A DNA stretch of 64,000 nt, taken from SIG673 sp045638685. Lineage in GTDB: Bacteria > Bacillota > Clostridia > Oscillospirales > CAG-272. The stretch covers positions 1-64,000 of the forward strand of contig JAZUBT010000037.1 of the NCBI GenBank assembly GCA_045638685.1, read 5' to 3'. The translations under genes were made by a program, and so were the position numbers. Below the pieces are notes generated by a model. That model ran no database searches and had not been told where the DNA came from. It saw nothing but the letters and a program-made list of their open reading frames with translations. Shown here piece by piece: positions 60,323 to 64,000 of this stretch; position 1 is the first letter of the stretch; every line of letters begins with the position of its first letter.

Positions 60323-61315
60323 ATGAAAAAGACAAAAATGAGTTTGATAAAAATTTTGCTTTTAGCGTTAATACTAACGGCATTTTCAAGTGTTTTCCCC
60401 GCTTGCTCGGGAGCCGAGCTTTACAGCGAGGGAGACGGACAGCTGAATGTTGTATGCACAAGCTTTCCGCCGTTTGATTTCGCAAGACAGATAGGCGGAG
60501 AAAAAATCACGGTTACCGTTTTACAGGATAACGGGGCGGACCTTCACAACTACTCCCCCACCGCAAAAACGCTCAGAGCTATCAGCGAAGCGGATATTTT
60601 CATATGTATTGGCGGCGAGTCGGAAAAAAACTGGGTAGAGGACGTTATAGGCTCTGCCGAAAACCCCGATTTAACGGTACTGTATCTTACCGACGAAATA
60701 GAGCTTATACACGCCGAGCTTGAAGGCCATAACCACGGAGACGGGCACGGCGAAGACGAGGCTCACGGTAGCGAAGAACACGCCGGCGGCGGAGACGAGC
60801 ATATATGGCTCTCACTCAAAAACGCGCTTAAAATATCGGATAAAATCTGCTCCGCGTTTATCGAAAAGGACGCTGATAACGCAACGTACTACTCGACAGA
60901 GGCGGACGCGTTCAAGGCAAAGCTTAACGCGCTTGACGGTGAGTACCGCGCGGCGGTTGACGGTGCTAAAACAAAAACCGTAGTGGTTGCCGACCGATTT
61001 CCTTTTATCTATTTGACAAACGATTACGGCCTCTGCTACTACGCTGCGTTCAGCGGCTGCTCAACCGAGGTAAATTCGGATTTCGCGACACAGGTTAAGC
61101 TTATTAACGCCGTAAAGGATCATTCCCTTTCGGCGGTAATAGTAACCGAGGGCGCGGACAAGGCGCTCGCAGACAATATTTGCGCCGAAACTGGGTGCAA
61201 AAAGGTTATGCTTAACTCAATGCAGTCGGTAACCCGCGCCGAGATACAGTCAGGCGCCACCTACCTCGATATTATGACAAAAAATCTCGCGGCGCTTAAA
61301 GAGGCGCTGGCGTAA
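60323..61315 (+). CDS. znuA: zinc-binding lipoprotein of an ABC importer
   Basis: A cluster A-I metal receptor of 330 aa. The lipobox is FPAC with Cys28. The first metal His is in LHNYSPTAKT, a His/Asp/Glu-rich loop (about 136-160, HNHGDGHGEDEAHG) precedes the second in DEHIWLSLKNA, and the fourth ligand area is around EGADKA. The acidic His-rich loop is typical of zinc-specific members. The ATG lies 39 bp after the regulator's stop. A repeat array separates it from znuC. Confidence 0.93.
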   Translation: MKKTKMSLIKILLLALILTAFSSVFPACSGAELYSEGDGQLNVVCTSFPPFDFARQIGGEKITVTVLQDNGADLHNYSPTAKTLRAISEADIFICIGGESEKNWVEDVIGSAENPDLTVLYLTDEIELIHAELEGHNHGDGHGEDEAHGSEEHAGGGDEHIWLSLKNALKISDKICSAFIEKDADNATYYSTEADAFKAKLNALDGEYRAAVDGAKTKTVVVADRFPFIYLTNDYGLCYYAAFSGCSTEVNSDFATQVKLINAVKDHSLSAVIVTEGADKALADNICAETGCKKVMLNSMQSVTRAEIQSGATYLDIMTKNLAALKEALA

Positions 61316-61385
61316 AGTCGGTTTCTGTTCTGCGTCGGTAAAAAGCACACCCCGTGCCCCGATGGAACACACACTTTCCACAGTC

Positions 61386-61540
61386 CCCCGTACTTCGTGA
61401 AACGCACCGACCACCACAAATAAACACACCCGTGCCTCGCGAAACGCACCGACTGCCACAAATAAACACACCCGTGCCTCGCGAAACACACCTACCACCA
61501 CAAATAAACACACCCGTACCTCAAAATACATCCACCGCAG
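61386..61540. repeat. 42-bp tandem repeat between znuA and znuC
   Basis: Three full units with starts at 61414, 61456 and 61498 (unit starting CCACAAATAAACACACCCGT) and a partial one before them. The first two are nearly identical. As 42 is a multiple of three, every frame through it stays open, so open frames here mean nothing. It lies inside the znu operon leader to znuC. Confidence 0.9.
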
Positions 61541-61592
61541 CTTCACATAGCATTTAAAAAACGGAAGAAAAGCAAAATCACGGAGAAAAACA

Positions 61593-62417
61593 ATGGCACT
61601 TATAAAATCGGAAAACCTTGCCCTCGGATACGAGGGGCATATAATCGTTGAAAACCTGAATTTTGAGATTAACGAGGGAGATTATCTTTGCATAATCGGA
61701 GAAAACGGCTCCGGCAAAAGTACTCTTATGAAAACACTTCTCGGACTAAAATCAAAAATGGGCGGCTCTCTTACCTTCGGAGACGGACTTAAGAAAAATC
61801 AGATAGGATACCTTCCGCAGCAGACGTTAACGCAAAGAGACTTCCCCGCGTCCGCATTTGAGGTGGTAATTTCCGGCTGTCTTAACCGCTCGGGATTTCG
61901 TCCGTTCTACACCGCTCTGCAAAAGGAGACGGCGAGATACAATATGATGCTTCTCGGAATAACCGAGCTTTCGGGCCGTTGTTACAGAGAGCTTTCGGGC
62001 GGCCAGCAGCAAAGAGTTTTACTTGCCCGCGCGCTTTGTGCCTCGTCTAAGCTGCTTATCCTCGACGAGCCTGTTTCCGGACTTGATCCTAAGGTTACGC
62101 AGGAGATGTATTCGATAATTGAGCATCTTAACTCCTGCGGAGTAACTGTCGTTATGGTTTCGCACGACATTGAAGCGGCTACCAAATACGCCTCTCACAT
62201 TCTTCACATAAGCCACGAGCCGCTCTTCTTCGGCACGAAAGAAGCTTATCTCAAAAGTGAGGTTTTCGGGGCATTTTCGGGAAAAAGCCCGTTGAAAGAC
62301 TCCGTCTCAAATGACAAAAAAAGCTTGTTAAACACAGCCTCAAACGAAGAAGCCGCTGCGCTTACCCTCACCCCGAACAGTAAAAACGTAAAAAGAGACA
62401 CGAAAGGAGAGCAATAA
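61593..62417 (+). CDS. znuC: zinc ABC importer ATPase
   Basis: Cytoplasmic ATPase subunit, 274 aa. Walker A GENGSGKST is at about residues 36-44, the Q-loop is GYLPQQ, the signature LSGGQQQR lies near residue 133, Walker B is LLILDEP and the switch His is in VVMVSHD. The last 50 residues (after FGTKEAY) are a Ser/Asn/Lys-rich tail with no known fold. The stop codon overlaps the znuB start (TAATG), so the two are coupled. Confidence 0.94.
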   Translation: MALIKSENLALGYEGHIIVENLNFEINEGDYLCIIGENGSGKSTLMKTLLGLKSKMGGSLTFGDGLKKNQIGYLPQQTLTQRDFPASAFEVVISGCLNRSGFRPFYTALQKETARYNMMLLGITELSGRCYRELSGGQQQRVLLARALCASSKLLILDEPVSGLDPKVTQEMYSIIEHLNSCGVTVVMVSHDIEAATKYASHILHISHEPLFFGTKEAYLKSEVFGAFSGKSPLKDSVSNDKKSLLNTASNEEAAALTLTPNSKNVKRDTKGEQ

Positions 62418-63259
62418 TGGATACCCTGATATTTTACTTCAAAACCTACCCGACGGTCAGATATTCAACCCTCGTTTTAGCTCTCGTTTCGCTTTGCGCG
62501 GCTCTTCTTGGAGTAAGCCTTGTCCTTAAACGCTTTTCAATGATAGGCGACGGTCTTTCACACGTTGCGTTCGGAGCAACGGGGATAGCCACGGCGGCAA
62601 GCTTTACCCCTGTTTACGTCGCGCTTCCCTTCACCGTTGTCGCTGCGGTACTGCTTCTGCGCATACGCTCAAACACAAAAATACAGGGAGATGCGGCAAT
62701 AGCTATGATTTCCGCAGGCTCGCTTGCCTTTGGATATATGATGCTTAATCTTTTTCCGTCTGCTTCGTCAAGCATAAGCGGAGACGCCTGTTCTACGCTT
62801 TTCGGCTCCGCAAGTATAATAGGAATAAAGAAATCCGACGTTATCCTCTGCACCGTTCTTGCGCTCGTCGTCTTATTCGTATTTATCTTTTTCTACCACA
62901 AAATTTTCGCCGTAACCTTTGACGAAAGCTTTGCCTCTGCAACCGGAACCAAGGCGGAGATATACAACACGCTTATCGCGGTAATAACCGGAGTTGTTAT
63001 TGTAATGGCGATGAATATGGTAGGGGCGCTGCTTATTTCGGCGCTTATCACCTTCCCGGCGCTCTCGGCAATGAGAGTATTTAAAACCTTTAAAAAGGTT
63101 GTTATCTGCTCCGCCTTGCTCGCCGTTACCTGCGCGCTTATCGGAACGGTAATCTGTATTTTGGCATCCACCCCCGTCGGTTCTACCATCGCGCTTACCA
63201 ACATTGCCGCTTTCGGTATATTCTACGTTATAGGACTTGTAAAAACAGGAAAGGCGTAA
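62417..63259 (+). CDS. znuB: zinc ABC importer permease
   Basis: An ABC-3 family membrane subunit of 280 aa with about eight helices. LVLKRFSMIGDGLSHVAFGATG is the family hallmark near the second helix, and VGALLISALITFPALSA is the coupling region. GGAGAGC precedes the overlapping ATG. It is the last gene of zur-znuACB. Confidence 0.95.
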   Translation: MDTLIFYFKTYPTVRYSTLVLALVSLCAALLGVSLVLKRFSMIGDGLSHVAFGATGIATAASFTPVYVALPFTVVAAVLLLRIRSNTKIQGDAAIAMISAGSLAFGYMMLNLFPSASSSISGDACSTLFGSASIIGIKKSDVILCTVLALVVLFVFIFFYHKIFAVTFDESFASATGTKAEIYNTLIAVITGVVIVMAMNMVGALLISALITFPALSAMRVFKTFKKVVICSALLAVTCALIGTVICILASTPVGSTIALTNIAAFGIFYVIGLVKTGKA

Positions 63260-63303
63260 AGCTACTGATAATTTAATTAAACCGCTCATAAGCGTTGACG
63301 CTT

Positions 63304-63356
63304 GGCGGCACTGGCAGAGCCTCCCTTTTTATGAAGGCTCCATCAGTCGCCTTTAA
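63304..63356 (+). terminator. terminator of the znu operon
   Basis: GGCxGCACTGxxxGAGCCT pairs with AGGCTCxxxCAGTxGCC around an 11-nt T-rich loop, and TTTAA follows. Confidence 0.75.
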
Positions 63357-63368
63357 CTAAAAACATAC

Positions 63369-63415
63369 AGCACACTGAATTTCACCAAAAGCGAAATACA
63401 GTGTGCTTTTCTTTG
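63369..63415. terminator. bidirectional terminator before the peptidoglycan-binding gene
   Basis: AGCACACTG / CAGTGTGCT with an inner TTC/GAA pair, and T-rich tails on both strands, between converging genes. Confidence 0.78.
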
Positions 63416-63443
63416 TTCGATAAGTATTTTAAGGGTACCGATT

Positions 63444-63980
63444 TTACGTGTAATACTGCGGCTTTCTCGTTACTCTCACAAGGTCATTCCAAAGCGCCCT
63501 ATCTACGAAATCTCCGTCATCGCGTCCCGTCGCACGGCGAAAGAGATTTACCGAGGTCTGCGTTTCGCTGTCAAACCTTCCACTCGGCTTTACGTAATAC
63601 CTCTCATCGTCCAAAGCGACTGTGTTCAACAGAGCCTGAAGCACGAAAATATCGTCAAACTCGTCTCCGAGAGATATTCTTTTATCGCGAAAGCTATCGA
63701 AGTCGGGAGCGTATCCGAGCGTTTGCCCGTCTTTAATAAGTCTTGAATATGCCTCGAAAATGGCGTTAAAGGTGGCTAAATCGACCTCCCCCGTCGCCAA
63801 AAGACCGTTTTCACTTTGAAACTGCCTTACCGCCTCTCTCGTTTCACTGCCGTAAATACCGTCTATAAAAACCTCAGAGGGCGTTCCGTATTCCTTTGAA
63901 AGAGCTCGAAGCCATCTTTGAAGATTTCTTACGGGAGTTTCGGTATCCTCCAAAAAATGAAACCCGTTTTCACTGTTCAT
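63444..63980 (-). CDS. protein with two peptidoglycan-binding domains
   Basis: A 178-aa protein with two PG_binding_1 modules: residues 15-75 (VRNLQRWLRALSKEYG, DGIYGSETREAVRQFQSENG) and about 105-165 (DIFVLQALLNTVAL, GRFDSETQTSVNLFRRATG). The second is more diverged. It has no signal peptide or catalytic domain, so it may be exported in another way or be a spore-associated protein; both are guesses. I start at the ATG at 63980 with GGAGG upstream; the longer frame to 63992 would include that site. The window ends just beyond. Confidence 0.85.
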   Translation of the reverse strand: MNSENGFHFLEDTETPVRNLQRWLRALSKEYGTPSEVFIDGIYGSETREAVRQFQSENGLLATGEVDLATFNAIFEAYSRLIKDGQTLGYAPDFDSFRDKRISLGDEFDDIFVLQALLNTVALDDERYYVKPSGRFDSETQTSVNLFRRATGRDDGDFVDRALWNDLVRVTRKPQYYT

Positions 63981-64000
63981 AACAACCTCCATTCCGTTGC

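Noticed and set aside
61386..61540. Possible CRISPR array
   Set aside because: Units are directly adjacent without unique spacers and there are no cas genes. The same holds for the arrays at 21200, 35021 and 37371.
61354..61557. Open frame with a 14-residue repeat between znuA and znuC
   Set aside because: The 42-bp repeat keeps all frames open on both strands. No start signal is present, so it is taken as non-coding repeat.

Overview
The window looks like a piece of chromosome from a Clostridia-type Firmicute of a spore-forming lineage. The evidence is a full-length Spo0A, WhiA, ZapA, TrmK, a ClpE-type ATPase, a T-box leader, and the rpsF-ssb-rpsR operon. Coding density is high, Shine-Dalgarno sites are strong, and sigma-A promoters are clear (TTGACA, 17-bp spacer, TATAAT). 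A placement below class level would be a guess. I see no prophage, insertion sequence, CRISPR array or rRNA.

Layout. 0-8.3 kb is translation: tRNA-Leu(GAG), argS-yebC, then a T-box leader driving aspS-gatC-gatA-gatB. The GatA here lacks most of the amidase catalytic motif. 8.3-18 kb holds yqgF, a lipoprotein, a DUF1858 protein, trmK, a polar amino-acid ABC transporter, topB, a cyclophilin and spo0A. 18-26 kb holds queH, a hydrolase, proB, zapA, a U32 peptidase-family protein, maf, nth and rpsF-ssb-rpsR behind an S6:S18-like leader. 26-34.7 kb is a minus-strand block: two M16 peptidases, lgt, folD, whiA, a ClpE-type ATPase and a methyltransferase.

Accessory part. At 34.8-38.5 kb lie a 1056-codon gene of unknown function with two in-frame minisatellites and a 27-codon DUF3789 microprotein. 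At 38.8-53.5 kb is a large minus-strand sugar-uptake locus: a giant secreted solute-binding protein behind a structured leader, two separate permease pairs, an NHL-TPR-YIP1 membrane protein, a DUF5696 protein, and upstream a Gfo/Idh/MocA oxidoreductase. It has no ATPase of its own. After yfbR and thyX comes a 1382-aa lipoprotein with seven Cys-rich repeats, then zur-znuA-znuC-znuB with a palindromic operator, and a peptidoglycan-binding protein at the edge.

One cross-cutting feature is the number of short tandem-repeat loci: seven or more unrelated arrays of 21-45 bp, both inside genes and between them. The most unusual items are the degenerate GatA in an otherwise intact GatCAB operon, the doubled-permease sugar locus with its NHL-TPR-YIP1 protein, and the repeat-bearing 1056-codon gene.
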